DNA of 64,000 nucleotides from Pseudomonas gessardii (GCF_001983165.1 NZ_MNPU01000008.1:1-64000); one strand, 5' to 3'. Positions 54,865-64,000 are shown, counted from the stretch's first letter. Notes: a model not told the origin generated them from the letters alone. A program made the numbers and translations.

Positions 54865-56274
54865 ATGCGCTACATCAGCACCCGCGGCCAGGCACCGGCC
54901 CTGAATTTTGAAGACGTCCTGCTGGCAGGCCTCGCCACTGACGGCGGCCTGTACGTGCCGGAAAACCTGCCACGCTTTACCCAGGAAGAAATCGCCTCGT
55001 GGGCCGGCCTGCCGTACCACGAGCTGGCGTTCCGGGTCATGCGCCCGTTCGTCACCGGCAGCATCCCCGATGCCGATTTCAAGAAGATCCTCGAAGAAAC
55101 CTACGGCGTGTTTTCCCACAACGCCATTGCCCCGCTGCGTCAGCTCAATGGCAATGAATGGGTGTTGGAGCTGTTCCACGGCCCGACCCTGGCATTCAAG
55201 GATTTCGCCCTGCAACTGCTCGGCCGCCTGTTGGACTACGTGTTGGCCAAGCGTGGCGAGCGCGTGGTGATCATCGGCGCCACCTCCGGTGATACCGGCT
55301 CGGCGGCCATCGAAGGCTGCAAGCACTGCGAAAACGTCGACATCTTCATCCTGCACCCGCACAACCGTGTATCGGACGTGCAGCGCCGGCAGATGACCAC
55401 CCTCTTTGGCGAGAACATCCACAACATCGCCGTCGAAGGCAACTTCGATGACTGCCAGGAGATGGTCAAGGCCAGCTTTGCCGACCAGAGTTTCCTCAAG
55501 GGCACGCGCCTGGTCGCGGTGAACTCGATCAACTGGGCGCGGATCATGGCCCAGATCGTCTACTACTTCCACGCTTCGCTGCAGTTGGGCGGGCCGGCGC
55601 GTTCGGTGTCGTTCTCGGTGCCGACCGGCAACTTCGGCGATATCTTCGCCGGCTACCTGGCCCGCAACATGGGGCTGCCGATCAACCAGTTGATCGTCGC
55701 CACCAACCGCAACGACATCCTGCACCGCTTTATGAGCGGCAACCAGTACGTCAAGGAAACCCTGCACGCCACTCTGTCGCCGTCGATGGACATCATGGTG
55801 TCGTCGAACTTCGAGCGTTTGCTGTTCGATATGCACGGTCGCAACGGTGCAGCCCTGGCCGGCCTGATGGACAGCTTCAAGCAGGGTGGTGGTTTCAGCG
55901 TCGATCAGGAGCGCTGGACCGAGACCCGCAAGCTGTTCGACTCCCTGGCCGTGGACGATGCCCAGACGTGCGAGACCATCGCCGAAGTCTATGCCCAGAC
56001 CGGCGAACTGCTGGACCCGCACACCGCCATTGGCGTCAAGGCCGCGCGCGAATGCCGCCGCAGCCTGGATATCCCGATGGTCATCCTCGGCACGGCGCAC
56101 CCGGTGAAATTCCCCGAAGCGGTGCAGAAGGCCGGTGTCGGCGAGGCCCTGGCGTTGCCGCCGCACCTGGCTGACCTGTTCGAGCGGGAAGAGCGTTGCA
56201 CGGTGCTGCCTAATGACCTGAAGGCTATCCAGGCGTTTGTCAGCCAGCATGGCAATCGTGGGAAACCGCTCTGA
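54865..56274 (+). CDS. thrC: Threonine synthase
   Basis: 469-aa PLP enzyme that makes threonine from O-phosphohomoserine. PLP lysine in GPTLAFKDFALQLLG, glycine loop in GATSGDTGSAA, and FSVPTGNFGDIFAGY. Good ribosome-binding site (agaggag). Second gene of the hom-thrC pair, ended by a terminator. Confidence 0.98.
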   Translation: MRYISTRGQAPALNFEDVLLAGLATDGGLYVPENLPRFTQEEIASWAGLPYHELAFRVMRPFVTGSIPDADFKKILEETYGVFSHNAIAPLRQLNGNEWVLELFHGPTLAFKDFALQLLGRLLDYVLAKRGERVVIIGATSGDTGSAAIEGCKHCENVDIFILHPHNRVSDVQRRQMTTLFGENIHNIAVEGNFDDCQEMVKASFADQSFLKGTRLVAVNSINWARIMAQIVYYFHASLQLGGPARSVSFSVPTGNFGDIFAGYLARNMGLPINQLIVATNRNDILHRFMSGNQYVKETLHATLSPSMDIMVSSNFERLLFDMHGRNGAALAGLMDSFKQGGGFSVDQERWTETRKLFDSLAVDDAQTCETIAEVYAQTGELLDPHTAIGVKAARECRRSLDIPMVILGTAHPVKFPEAVQKAGVGEALALPPHLADLFEREERCTVLPNDLKAIQAFVSQHGNRGKPL

Positions 56275-56303
56275 GTCTTGGCTGACTCAAGGCTGTTCGC
56301 TTG

Positions 56304-56344
56304 AAAAAACGGCGTTTACCCAGGAATGGGAAACGTCGTTTTTA
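56304..56344 (+). terminator. Terminator after thrC
   Basis: Interrupted stem AAAACGGCGTTTACC / GGGAAACGTCGTTTTT with an A-run before and T-run after, about 30 bases past the stop. Confidence 0.85.
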
Positions 56345-56374
56345 TTTGGGGTACAGCGCTCACCGCATCACCAA

Positions 56375-56464
56375 TGTGGGAGCGGGCTTGCTCGCGATAG
56401 CCGTGTGCCAGGCGCAGTATGTGCTGGCTGACCCACCGCAATCGCGAGCAAGCCCGCTCCCACA
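56375..56464. repeat. REPIN, 90 bp
   Basis: Same arms and same length as the copy at 16587. It lies in the gap between thrC and the sensor kinase gene. Confidence 0.95.
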
Positions 56465-56527
56465 GGGGGGTGTCGCTTGGCGTAAGGCTATGCTGTGTGC
56501 GCAATAACCAACAAGGAAACCCACACG

Positions 56528-59500
56528 GTGCGGTTCACGATTCGATGGCTCCAGTGCCTACTGAGCCTGCTACTGCTCGGCCACCTGCCTGCAAGCCTGG
56601 CCGCTGTCAGCCTGCCGTTCAATCTGGTGCCGGCGTTTATCAGCCTGGCGCCCATGCCCCTGGCACCCGCCGAGCAGCAATGGCTGGGGCAGCACCGCAC
56701 CTTGAAAGTGGGGATCTCCATCGATGATTACCAACCCATCGACATCACCCGCGACCGCAATCGCTACCAGGGCATCAGCGCCGACTACCTGAGCCTGGTG
56801 GGCGCGCGGCTCGGCGTGCCGATGCAAGTGATGGGCTTCGCCGAGCGGGCCCAGGCCGTGGAAGCGTTGCGCGCCGGCAGCATCGATATCCTCACCAGCG
56901 CCAATGGCTATGAACGTGACGTGCCCGGCCTGGCCTTTACCGCCGACTATATGCCCGACCGTTCGGTCGTGGTGGTGCGCGGTGACGACGCCACGCAAAA
57001 CGACGCGCTCGCGGACAAGAAGCTGGTGTTGCTCGATGGTTATGCCAACGTCAAGAACGTGCATGCGGCCTACCCGCACAGCCACATCATGTTGGCCCCC
57101 AACCTCTACAGCGGCCTGGAAGCCCTGGAGCATGGCGATGTGGATGCCTTTATCGGCAATGAAGTGATCGTGCGCGCCTACCAGTCCCTGCGCCCTTATC
57201 TGAATATGCAGATCAAGGAGCAAAGCCGCCTGGCGCCGATTGGTTTTGCCTTTGCCACACGTCAGGCCGACCCCTTGCTGGGCAAGATGCTGGACCGCGC
57301 GCTGCTGAGCATCGAGGACTCGGTGCGCCGGGAGATCCTGGCCCGCTGGACCACGGGCCTGGGGGTGGACGTGGTCGGTGAACGTATCCCGTTGTCGGCC
57401 GCCGAGCAGGCCTGGGTACTGCAACATCCCCATGTGGTGGTGGTGGCCCAGCAGTACTCGCCTTATGTGTTCAAGGACAAGGATGGGCGCTGGGTCGGGT
57501 TGAATGTGGACCTGCTCAACCGCCTCTCGCGCATGACCGGTTTGCAGTTCGTCATGGAGGAAGTGTTTTCTACCGCCCAGACCCTGGCCGCCCTGGAAAA
57601 GGGCAGCGCGGATATGAGCAGCACCCTGGTGGAAAATACCGAGCGCCGGCGGTTCCTGGACTTCAGTCACGGCTTTGGTGGCGCCGGCTGGGTATTTGTC
57701 GAACGTCTTGATCGCCCGCCGCTGACCCGTCTCGGCCAGCTCTCGGGCGAGGTGTTGGCGCTGCCGGCGCGGCATGTGCTGGAAGGTTACATCCGTCGCG
57801 AATACCCGGCGATCCGCCTGCGCTCGGTCGCCAACTACAGCGAGGCCCGCGCCCTGGTGGCCCGGGGGGACGCGGCCGCGACCATCCAGAGTGAAGTGGA
57901 GGTGCAGAGTTACCCGGCCGATGAGTTGCGGGCCGGTCGCAGCGTCGATGGCAAGTGGTCCAGTGACAGCCTGGCGGTGCGCAAGGATCATCCCGAGTTG
58001 CTGAGTATTTTGAACAAGGCCCTGGAAGCGTTGCCGGTGGCCGAGTTGAGCGCCCTGCGCCTGCGCTGGATGGGGACGGTGGCGGTGCCGGTGCCCGCCT
58101 GGCAGCGCGTGCCGCCGTGGGCCTATTGGACAGTCGCCACGGCCCTGCTGTTTGTGCTGGTGTCACTGCTGTGGAACAGCCGGCTCAAGCGCCAGATCCG
58201 CCAGCGCGTCGAGGCGCAGCGGCGGCTCAATGACCAGTTGGCCTTCAAGCGCGCCCTGTTCGACGGCATGCCCAACCCGGTGTTTGCGCGCGACCTCGAA
58301 GGCCGCCTGCTCACCTGCAACAAAAGCTATGAGCAACAGTTGGCCACCCGGCTTGAGCAGATCCAGGGCCTGACCCTGCCAGAAAGTGGAATATTGCCTG
58401 GCGCTACCGCCTGGCGCCTGCACAGGGGGCATATGGAGCAACTGGCCACGCAGCAGTCGCTGTTTATCGACCGGCAATTGGAGTTCAACGGCGGCATCGC
58501 CCATGTCTACCAATGGACTGTGCCGTTTTACGATGCCGGGGGCCAGTTGCAGGGGCTGCTGGGCGGTTGGGTCGATATCAACGAGCGCAAGGTTTTGGAA
58601 ACCCAGCTGATGGATGCACGTTGCGCCGCCGATGAGGCGAACTATGCCAAGAGCGCCTTTGTGTCGAACCTCAGCCATGAAATCCGCACACCGATGACGG
58701 CGATTATCGGCCTGCTGGAACTGGAGCAAGAACGCGCCCTGGCCGCAGGCATGCCGGTCTCCGAGGGGCTGCGGGTGGCCCATCGTTCGGCCCGCGAGCT
58801 GATCGACTTGATGGGCGATAGCCTGGACCTGGCAAAGATCGAAGCCGGCCATCTGCAACTGGCGCCCCAGACCACTGACCTGAAAGGCTTCTTCGAGGGG
58901 ATCCAGCGGCTGTTTGAAGCCACCGCGCAGAAAAAGGGTTTGCACCTGACCCTGGCCTTCGCCCCCCAGGCGCAAGGCTTTTACTGGTTCGACCCACTGC
59001 GCCTGCGCCAGGTCATGCACAACCTGCTGGGCAATGCGCTCAAGTTCACGCAGCAGGGCGAAGTGCGCGTGCGGGTAGCGTGCCAGGTGGATGGGGAGGG
59101 GCACGAATACCTGCACCTGTGCGTCGAAGACACCGGCCCCGGTATCAGCTCCGAACAGCAGGCGCGGGTGTTCCGGCCGTTTATCCAGGGCAGTCCGCTG
59201 ACGGCCGCCGAACATGGCGGCACCGGGTTGGGCTTGAGCATCTGCCAGCAACTGGTGGACTTGATGGGCGGGCAAATCACCCTGCACAGTGCCTTGGGCG
59301 AAGGCACCACGGTGTGCATCGACCTGCGCCTGGACCGGGTCGGCAGTGACGATCTGCCCGCGCCGGCGGCCACCGTGCCTTTGCTGCCAGCAGGCCGGGC
59401 CTTGTCGGTGCTGATTGTCGACGACCTGCCGGCCAACCGCCTGGTGCTGGCTCAGCAGTTGCAATTCCTCGGCCATCAGGTGGTGGGCCTCGATAGCGCC

Positions 59501-60109
59501 GAGGCCGCGTTGCAGCGCTGGCGTAGCGAGACGTTCGACGTGCTGGTGACCGATTGTCATATGCCGGGCATGTCCGGTTATGCCCTGGCCGAGGCCATTC
59601 GCCAGATAGAGGCCCAGGAACAGCGCCCGCGCTGCGCGTTGCTTGGCTGCACCGCTGATGCCCAGGACGACGAAGACCCGCGTGGCCAGCGGGCGGGGAT
59701 GGATGCGCTGCTGGTCAAGCCGGTGACCCTGGAACAGTGGCGCCAGGTGCTGGCCCGGGTCACGGCCGTGCCGGCCTTCGACCTGCAGGCCCTGCGCAAG
59801 ATGACCCAGGCCGACGGGCCGATCCTGCAAAGCATGCTGCAGGAACTGGCGAACAACCTTGAGCACGAGCACCGCCTGCTGGGCAACGCCATGGCCGAGC
59901 ACGACCTGGCGCAGTTGCGGGCCAGCCTGCATCGCCTCAAGGGTATTTGTTGCCTGGTGGATGCGCTGCCATTGGCCAAGGCCTGCGTTGCCCTGGACAC
60001 CTGTGCGCGGGAGCACCGTGCCGATGAACTGGCGCAGCATTGGCCAATCTTGTCTGCGACCTTGCTGACGCTGCGACAGGAAATCGAGCCGTATCTGAAG
60101 CAAGAATAG
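56528..60109 (+). CDS. rocS1: BvgS-type hybrid sensor kinase (RocS1/SadS-like)
   Basis: About 1193 aa. Signal peptide, two periplasmic family-3 solute-binding domains (about residues 50-290 and 300-530), one membrane segment (WAYWTVATALLFVLVSLLW), a PAS domain, HisKA (NLSHEIRTPMTAI), HATPase (HNLLGNALKF; GTGLGLSICQQL), receiver (LIVDD; phosphorylated Asp in VTDCHMPGMSG; LVKPV) and C-terminal Hpt with histidine in LHRLKGICC. I start at GTG 56528, which has aaggaa upstream and gives the signal peptide. The neighbours, an EAL response regulator and a NarL-type regulator, match the Roc1/Sad set of P. aeruginosa, which controls fimbriae and biofilm there. Signal unknown. Confidence 0.88.
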   Translation: MRFTIRWLQCLLSLLLLGHLPASLAAVSLPFNLVPAFISLAPMPLAPAEQQWLGQHRTLKVGISIDDYQPIDITRDRNRYQGISADYLSLVGARLGVPMQVMGFAERAQAVEALRAGSIDILTSANGYERDVPGLAFTADYMPDRSVVVVRGDDATQNDALADKKLVLLDGYANVKNVHAAYPHSHIMLAPNLYSGLEALEHGDVDAFIGNEVIVRAYQSLRPYLNMQIKEQSRLAPIGFAFATRQADPLLGKMLDRALLSIEDSVRREILARWTTGLGVDVVGERIPLSAAEQAWVLQHPHVVVVAQQYSPYVFKDKDGRWVGLNVDLLNRLSRMTGLQFVMEEVFSTAQTLAALEKGSADMSSTLVENTERRRFLDFSHGFGGAGWVFVERLDRPPLTRLGQLSGEVLALPARHVLEGYIRREYPAIRLRSVANYSEARALVARGDAAATIQSEVEVQSYPADELRAGRSVDGKWSSDSLAVRKDHPELLSILNKALEALPVAELSALRLRWMGTVAVPVPAWQRVPPWAYWTVATALLFVLVSLLWNSRLKRQIRQRVEAQRRLNDQLAFKRALFDGMPNPVFARDLEGRLLTCNKSYEQQLATRLEQIQGLTLPESGILPGATAWRLHRGHMEQLATQQSLFIDRQLEFNGGIAHVYQWTVPFYDAGGQLQGLLGGWVDINERKVLETQLMDARCAADEANYAKSAFVSNLSHEIRTPMTAIIGLLELEQERALAAGMPVSEGLRVAHRSARELIDLMGDSLDLAKIEAGHLQLAPQTTDLKGFFEGIQRLFEATAQKKGLHLTLAFAPQAQGFYWFDPLRLRQVMHNLLGNALKFTQQGEVRVRVACQVDGEGHEYLHLCVEDTGPGISSEQQARVFRPFIQGSPLTAAEHGGTGLGLSICQQLVDLMGGQITLHSALGEGTTVCIDLRLDRVGSDDLPAPAATVPLLPAGRALSVLIVDDLPANRLVLAQQLQFLGHQVVGLDSAEAALQRWRSETFDVLVTDCHMPGMSGYALAEAIRQIEAQEQRPRCALLGCTADAQDDEDPRGQRAGMDALLVKPVTLEQWRQVLARVTAVPAFDLQALRKMTQADGPILQSMLQELANNLEHEHRLLGNAMAEHDLAQLRASLHRLKGICCLVDALPLAKACVALDTCAREHRADELAQHWPILSATLLTLRQEIEPYLKQE

Positions 60110-60181
60110 GACTCGTCCTATGGGGGCTTGCCCAGGTTTTGGCTAATGTGGGCGATCTTGCACGTAGCCCCAGAGTTTTCC

Positions 60182-61411
60182 ATGCGCTCACTCAAAGTCC
60201 TGATTCTCGAAGACCACCCGTTCCAACTGATGGCCCTGCACCAGATGCTCAATGCCAACGGCGTGTTCAACGTACTCACGGCCGAAAGCGTCGAGGTCGC
60301 CCGCCAGTCGCTGGCGAGCAAGGGCCCGGTGGATATCGCCATCTGCGATCTGTACCTGGAGCACGGCGACTCACTGGGGCTGATCCGCGAAATGGCCGAG
60401 CAGGGCCTGGCCCAGGTCCTGGTGCTGTTGAGCGATGCCGATCGCGATGTACTGGACGGCGTGGCAAGCATGGCGCGCCAGGCGGGGCTCAATGTGCTGG
60501 GGTGCATGCCCAAGCCGGCTTCCGCCACCGCCATCGGGCAAATGCTCGATGCGTGCCAACAACGCTTGCGGCCAACCCCGCAGGCCTTGTCCTGGGAGCG
60601 CGCGTGCCAGATGCTGGGGGTGAGCGAATTGGCGACGCAGCCACTGTGCACCGAGGTTGGCGAAGCCGCCATCGAGCGTTACGCCAGCCTCTGCTACCAG
60701 CCCATCGTCAATCAGGACGGTGATCTGCAAGGCGTGGAGGCGCTGGCGCGCTGGCAAGACCCGAATCATGGCCAGTTGATGCCCAGCGAGTTTCTGCCGC
60801 TGCTGGAACTGGCGGGGCTGGAGCCGGCCTTTACCTGGTTCGTGCTGCAACAGGTGTTGCGCCTTTGCGCCCAGGTGGCCCGGGACACGGGCCGGGAACT
60901 GCCGGTGTCGGTCAATATTCCCGGGCGGCTGTTGGAGCAGGAGCACTTTGCGCTCACCCTGCAAGGGCTGTTGCAGCGCTTCGCCGTGCCCGCCCGCAAC
61001 CTGACCCTGGAACTGGTGGAAACTTCGCGCCTGAAGACCGACAGCGCCCATGTCACCGGTTTGCTGCGCCTGCGGATGATCGGTTGCAAGCTGTCCATTG
61101 GCGATTTCGGCATCGGCGGGACCAGCCTGCAACGCTTGTTGGAGTTGCCGTTCACCGAATTGAAGATTCCCCCGGCGTTTGCCAGCGGGATGGCGGGGGA
61201 CGAGCGCAAGTGTGCGGTGGTCGCCGGGGCCATGAGCATGGCCGGGCACCTGGGCGTCAGCGTGGTGGTGACCGGGATTGAAACCCCCGCCGACCGTGAC
61301 GCGGTGCGCGCCCTGGGGCCGGCGTGGCTGCAGGGTTGCCTGATCGCCCACCCGATGAGTGCCCAGGTGCTGCAACACTGGCTGGCGCAATCTGCCGCAA
61401 TTGCCTTGTAG
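60182..61411 (+). CDS. rocR: Receiver-EAL response regulator with degenerate EAL (RocR/SadR-like)
   Basis: 409 aa: receiver domain (D11, phosphorylatable D56 in ICDLYLE, K111) and EAL domain (about 165-400). E186 (VEALARW), the Asn of SVNIPG and the Glu of LELVET are present. However the DDFG metal motif reads GDFG (G307-D308), the KxD motif reads KIP (P330), and the EGVE glutamate is T364. The counterpart of the last is the proposed general base of RocR. c-di-GMP hydrolysis is therefore doubtful, though binding may persist. In the Roc model, RocR competes with RocA1 for the kinase. The gene follows the kinase by 72 bases. Confidence 0.87.
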   Translation: MRSLKVLILEDHPFQLMALHQMLNANGVFNVLTAESVEVARQSLASKGPVDIAICDLYLEHGDSLGLIREMAEQGLAQVLVLLSDADRDVLDGVASMARQAGLNVLGCMPKPASATAIGQMLDACQQRLRPTPQALSWERACQMLGVSELATQPLCTEVGEAAIERYASLCYQPIVNQDGDLQGVEALARWQDPNHGQLMPSEFLPLLELAGLEPAFTWFVLQQVLRLCAQVARDTGRELPVSVNIPGRLLEQEHFALTLQGLLQRFAVPARNLTLELVETSRLKTDSAHVTGLLRLRMIGCKLSIGDFGIGGTSLQRLLELPFTELKIPPAFASGMAGDERKCAVVAGAMSMAGHLGVSVVVTGIETPADRDAVRALGPAWLQGCLIAHPMSAQVLQHWLAQSAAIAL

Positions 61412-61417
61412 GCAAAC

Positions 61418-62080
61418 CTAGGCCAGCCCGTGTTCCTGCACATAGATGAACAACGCGGCATCGCTGATCAGCCCCAGCTTGCGCATGGCACTGACTTTCT
61501 GCGCGCTGACGGTCTGCTTGCTGCGGTTGAGGTGCGTGGCAATCTCGCCCACCGTCTTGCCACCCGCCAGCAGGCGGATCACTTCCAGTTCCCGGGGTGA
61601 CAACTGGTGCTGCGAGTGCAGGCGGTCAGCCCCCACTGCGCCGGCCAGGGCCAGCGCCTGTTGAATGGTCCGGGCGACATAGGGCCGCTGCTGGCGCACC
61701 TGGTCGATGGCCTCGGGCAATTCGTCGGCCAGGCTGGCCTTGCTCAACAGGCCCATGACCCCCAGTTCCAGGATCGAGTGAAACAGGCCGGCGTTATTGA
61801 GCATGGTCACCACCACGATGGGCAGGTCCGGGTAATGTCGGCGCAGGTGTTCGATCAGGCGCAGGCCGTCGGCCTGGGGTTCGGCAGGCATCATGAAATC
61901 GGTGACCAGCACATCGCAGGGGCAGTGTTGCAGCAGGGCGGCCAGGGCCTGGGGCGAGCTGGCCTCGCCGACGATGCGCACCTGCTCGTCGCGCTCCAGC
62001 ACTGCCCGCAGACCGATAAGGAAAATCGGATGATCGTCGGCAATGACAATGCGTAAGGGCTGTTCAGACGCGTCTCTCAC
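61418..62080 (-). CDS. rocA1: NarL/BvgA-type response regulator (RocA1/SadA-like)
   Basis: 220-aa transcription regulator. Receiver with IADDHP, phosphorylatable Asp in LVTDFMMP, and a lysine in LLSKAS; C-terminal LuxR helix-turn-helix (LSPRELEVIRLLAGGKTVGEIATHLNRSKQTVS in two parts). Convergent with the EAL gene, six bases apart. I start at GTG 62080, with ggag six bases upstream, not at the TTG at 62095. It should receive phosphate from the Hpt of the hybrid kinase. Confidence 0.87.
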   Translation of the reverse strand: MRDASEQPLRIVIADDHPIFLIGLRAVLERDEQVRIVGEASSPQALAALLQHCPCDVLVTDFMMPAEPQADGLRLIEHLRRHYPDLPIVVVTMLNNAGLFHSILELGVMGLLSKASLADELPEAIDQVRQQRPYVARTIQQALALAGAVGADRLHSQHQLSPRELEVIRLLAGGKTVGEIATHLNRSKQTVSAQKVSAMRKLGLISDAALFIYVQEHGLA

Positions 62081-62250
62081 GGTGGACTCCGGCAATAATC
62101 AGGAGATTCTAGCCTGTTGGCGGCTGTTTTCTCTCTGTCATCTTTGCCATGCATGCTCGATAGGTTCGGCACAAAGGCGAACTTTGTGCTTTGCGCGATG
62201 CTCCTACAGATGGCGGGTTTTTTGTTTTCCCATATTGAGTGGTGATCGAG

Positions 62251-62535
62251 ATGGAAAGTATCAGCCTATTGCTCGGCGAAGCGCTGAGCCCTTATCAGGT
62301 CACGCTGACTGCCTCGGGTGTACACGGCGAGTGCCTGGTGACGGTAAAGAGCCCGACGGGCGCTATCGTGGTCGAACGCGAAGTGGATCGTGCACAGTTG
62401 AGCGACAAGCGCGCCCTGGTGGACGTGGTGGACTGCCTGCACCGCGACCTGAAAATCGCCGAAGGGCGCCTGGAACCCTCGGTGATCGCGGCCTTGCGCA
62501 ACGCGGCCCAGACGCGCGCCACCGCCCAGGCATGA
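62251..62535 (+). CDS. DUF3509 protein
   Basis: 94-aa protein of the DUF3509 type, common in Pseudomonas and of unknown function (MESISLLLGEALSPYQVTL; LIVEREVDRAQL-like central part). I take the ATG at 62251; a GTG four codons upstream is possible. It has no obvious partner gene. Confidence 0.85.
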   Translation: MESISLLLGEALSPYQVTLTASGVHGECLVTVKSPTGAIVVEREVDRAQLSDKRALVDVVDCLHRDLKIAEGRLEPSVIAALRNAAQTRATAQA

Positions 62536-62654
62536 AGAAGTTTTTATCTTTGGAACCTTCCTACAGGAGGGTGAGTCAGACCCTGTAACAGCAAGATCAA
62601 GCATTGTGCTCCGGTGCTTGTAGCTTGTTGTACTGGTCTTTGTAGGCCACGTTT

Positions 62655-62693
62655 AACCCCGAGTTGTCTCCCCACTGCTCGGGGTTTCTTTTT
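62655..62693. terminator. Intrinsic terminator between DUF3509 gene and solute-binding gene
   Basis: Stem AACCCCGAG/CTCGGGGTT with a 14-base loop, followed by a T-rich run on the plus strand. It lies in front of the stop of the convergent minus-strand gene (62706). The 120 bases before it hold nothing recognisable. Confidence 0.8.
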
Positions 62694-62705
62694 GCCTGGG
62701 ATTTA

Positions 62706-63602
62706 TCACGGCAGCGGTGTTTCGCTGAAAAAACTCGGGTTGTCCTTGAGGTATTGCGCGCGCTTGAGCGGGTCCAGCCCGTTGGCGTAGGACTCAAGCA
62801 GCGCCTCCTGTGGAATATTCTGCAACTCGCGGTTGATATAGCTGATGGCCTGGCGCCCCAGCGCGGTGTTCGAGCAACCGATATGGATGCGCTGATAGCG
62901 CGGCATGCCCTTGATCGGATAGAACAGCAGGTCCTGGGGATCCATGCCTTGTTGCGCGGCCTGGTAGCGGATTTCCGTCCAGTACCCCAGCACCGCCTCC
63001 AACCTTCCCAGGCGCTGCATCTGCAACAGGCTGCCCAGGGCATCGTTGCCGTAATGCGGCGCCAGCCAGCGCGGGTCGGCGTGGCTCAACTGTTCATCTA
63101 CACCGGGGCCGTAGCTGCGTTCGGCAACGACCCCAAGACGCAACTGCTGCGCCTGGAGCAACTTCGCCAGATCGAACGTGCCATCGGCCACATAGGGCGC
63201 CAGGGCGTCCTGCTGATTGCGGCGGATCGCAATGCCATTGCTTAACATCGCAAACGCCGGCCCTGAAAAGACGATGGTTTTTGCCCGTGCCGGCGTCCAC
63301 ACCAACGACGGGTCGCAGGTGAAGGAGGGCGCCAGCAGCATTTGCATGCCGCGGGCGCGGTTGACATGCAGGATCTGATGGCGGTACTGCGGCAGGTGCT
63401 CAATCAACAACGGCAGCAGCTTATCCACACTGCCCTGGCCCTTTTGCGGCCCCTCCAAAATAGTCATCGGCGGCAGGTCGCGCACCAGCCAGGTCAAGGT
63501 CTCTTGCGCCTGGGTCGATAGCGGCAGCGCCCCAAGCAGCGGGGTAATAAGCCATAAGCGCCGCAGCGCCCTGATGCAACGGCCGGCCATTATCTTGAGC
63601 AT
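62706..63602 (-). CDS. Periplasmic solute-binding-like protein (TIGR02285 type)
   Basis: About 298 aa with a signal peptide (ends LPLSTQAQ) and a family-3 solute-binding-like fold (LTWLVRDLPPMTILEGPQ; LGVVAERSYGPGVD; IHIGCSNTALGRQAISYIN). Such proteins occur widely in Pseudomonas next to varied genes, and no ligand is known to me. The start is uncertain: ATGs at 63629, 63602 and 63590 are in frame; the first overlaps the CoA-transferase stop. It may be translated with that gene. Confidence 0.8.
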   Translation of the reverse strand: MLKIMAGRCIRALRRLWLITPLLGALPLSTQAQETLTWLVRDLPPMTILEGPQKGQGSVDKLLPLLIEHLPQYRHQILHVNRARGMQMLLAPSFTCDPSLVWTPARAKTIVFSGPAFAMLSNGIAIRRNQQDALAPYVADGTFDLAKLLQAQQLRLGVVAERSYGPGVDEQLSHADPRWLAPHYGNDALGSLLQMQRLGRLEAVLGYWTEIRYQAAQQGMDPQDLLFYPIKGMPRYQRIHIGCSNTALGRQAISYINRELQNIPQEALLESYANGLDPLKRAQYLKDNPSFFSETPLP

Positions 63603-63615
63603 GCTCCGCACGGCA

Positions 63616-64000
63616 TCAGATCGCGCCATCCTTGCGCAAACGGGCCACGGCGCTGCTGTCGTAGCCCAGAGCTTGCAGGATCACGGCATTGTGCTCGCCC
63701 AGCTGCGGCCCGACCCACTCGCAACTGCCTGGGGTGTCGGAAAGCTTGGGCACGATGCCGGGCATCTTGAAATCCTTGCCGTCGGGCAACTGGGCCTTGA
63801 GGAACATTTCCCGGGCCAGGTATTGCGGGTCGCCGAGCATATCTTCGGCGCTGTAGATCCGGCTGGCAGGCACCTGGGCCAGGTTCAACTGCTCCACCAC
63901 CTGGGCCAGTGGCAAGCTGTTGACCCAGCGGTCGATCACGCCGTACAACTCGTCGCGCCGGCTATCGCGGCCATCGTTGCTGGCCAGTTGCGGGTCATTG
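63616..64000 (-). CDS. Class III CoA-transferase (CaiB/BaiF), 3' part
   Basis: The frame enters from the right edge and ends at 63616, giving the last about 127 residues. The text (VPASRIYSAEDMLGDPQYLAREMF and GEHNAVILQALGYDSSAVARL) is the conserved C-terminal part of CaiB/BaiF CoA transferases. Substrate unknown; N-terminal part outside the window. Confidence 0.9.
   Translation of the reverse strand, partial: NDPQLASNDGRDSRRDELYGVIDRWVNSLPLAQVVEQLNLAQVPASRIYSAEDMLGDPQYLAREMFLKAQLPDGKDFKMPGIVPKLSDTPGSCEWVGPQLGEHNAVILQALGYDSSAVARLRKDGAI

Overview
The window is a stretch of chromosome from a fluorescent Pseudomonas, most likely the P. fluorescens group. The GC-rich coding, the REP/REPIN repeats built on the core 'gggagcgggcttgctcgcga', and gene blocks that I recall lying together in P. 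aeruginosa (thrC-hom-dsbC-xerD, rplS-trmD-rimM-rpsP-ffh, purT, the nag PTS operon, purL-mltF) all point there. No rRNA, tRNA, CRISPR array, phage or replication origin was found.

Region 1-7.9 kb is an AT-richer island of surface-protein genes wrecked by insertion sequences. An IS30-family element (1-1389) truncates an autotransporter with an endonuclease/exonuclease/phosphatase-type passenger. Divergent to it, an OprD-family porin gene is split by a 2044-bp IS66-family element that left a perfect 8-bp target duplication; removing the element restores a 429-codon reading frame.

Region 8-11.1 kb holds a 1010-aa toxin-like protein. It shares its C-terminal part with a second, 1.9-kDa-residue-scale (1912-aa) toxin-like protein at 25.8-31.6 kb. 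Both carry a domain resembling the TIKI/EreA/ChaN fold. Only one of the three copies in the window keeps the GxxH...GxxH signature.

Region 11.1-19.5 kb is a self-contained trehalose PTS locus: GntR-type repressor TreR, two palindromic operators, EIIBC transporter, phosphotrehalase, maltoporin-like porin, an EIIA-HPr-EI fusion and a small EIIB-like protein without the phosphorylated cysteine. Region 31.7-39.0 kb is the matching N-acetylglucosamine PTS operon (nagR, nagA, SIS-domain deaminase, EIIA-HPr-EI fusion, nagE). Its NagE also ends in a cysteine-less EIIB-like domain. Between the two lie mltF, purL and a small YqfO-like gene.

Region 39-56.3 kb is housekeeping: L,D-transpeptidase, two NUDIX hydrolases, gamma-carbonic anhydrase, purT, an MHS-type transporter, a CNNM/CorC protein, a CcsA-like membrane protein, ffh, rpsP-rimM-trmD-rplS, xerD, dsbC, hom and thrC. 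At 45.3-45.5 kb a 156-bp MITE with 19-bp inverted repeats and a 10-bp target duplication sits inside one REPIN and carries another.

Region 56.5-62.1 kb encodes a Roc/Sad-like phosphorelay: a BvgS-type hybrid kinase, a receiver-EAL regulator whose EAL domain has lost several catalytic residues, and a convergent NarL/BvgA-type regulator. The window ends with a DUF3509 protein, a periplasmic solute-binding-like protein and the 3' part of a class III CoA-transferase gene.
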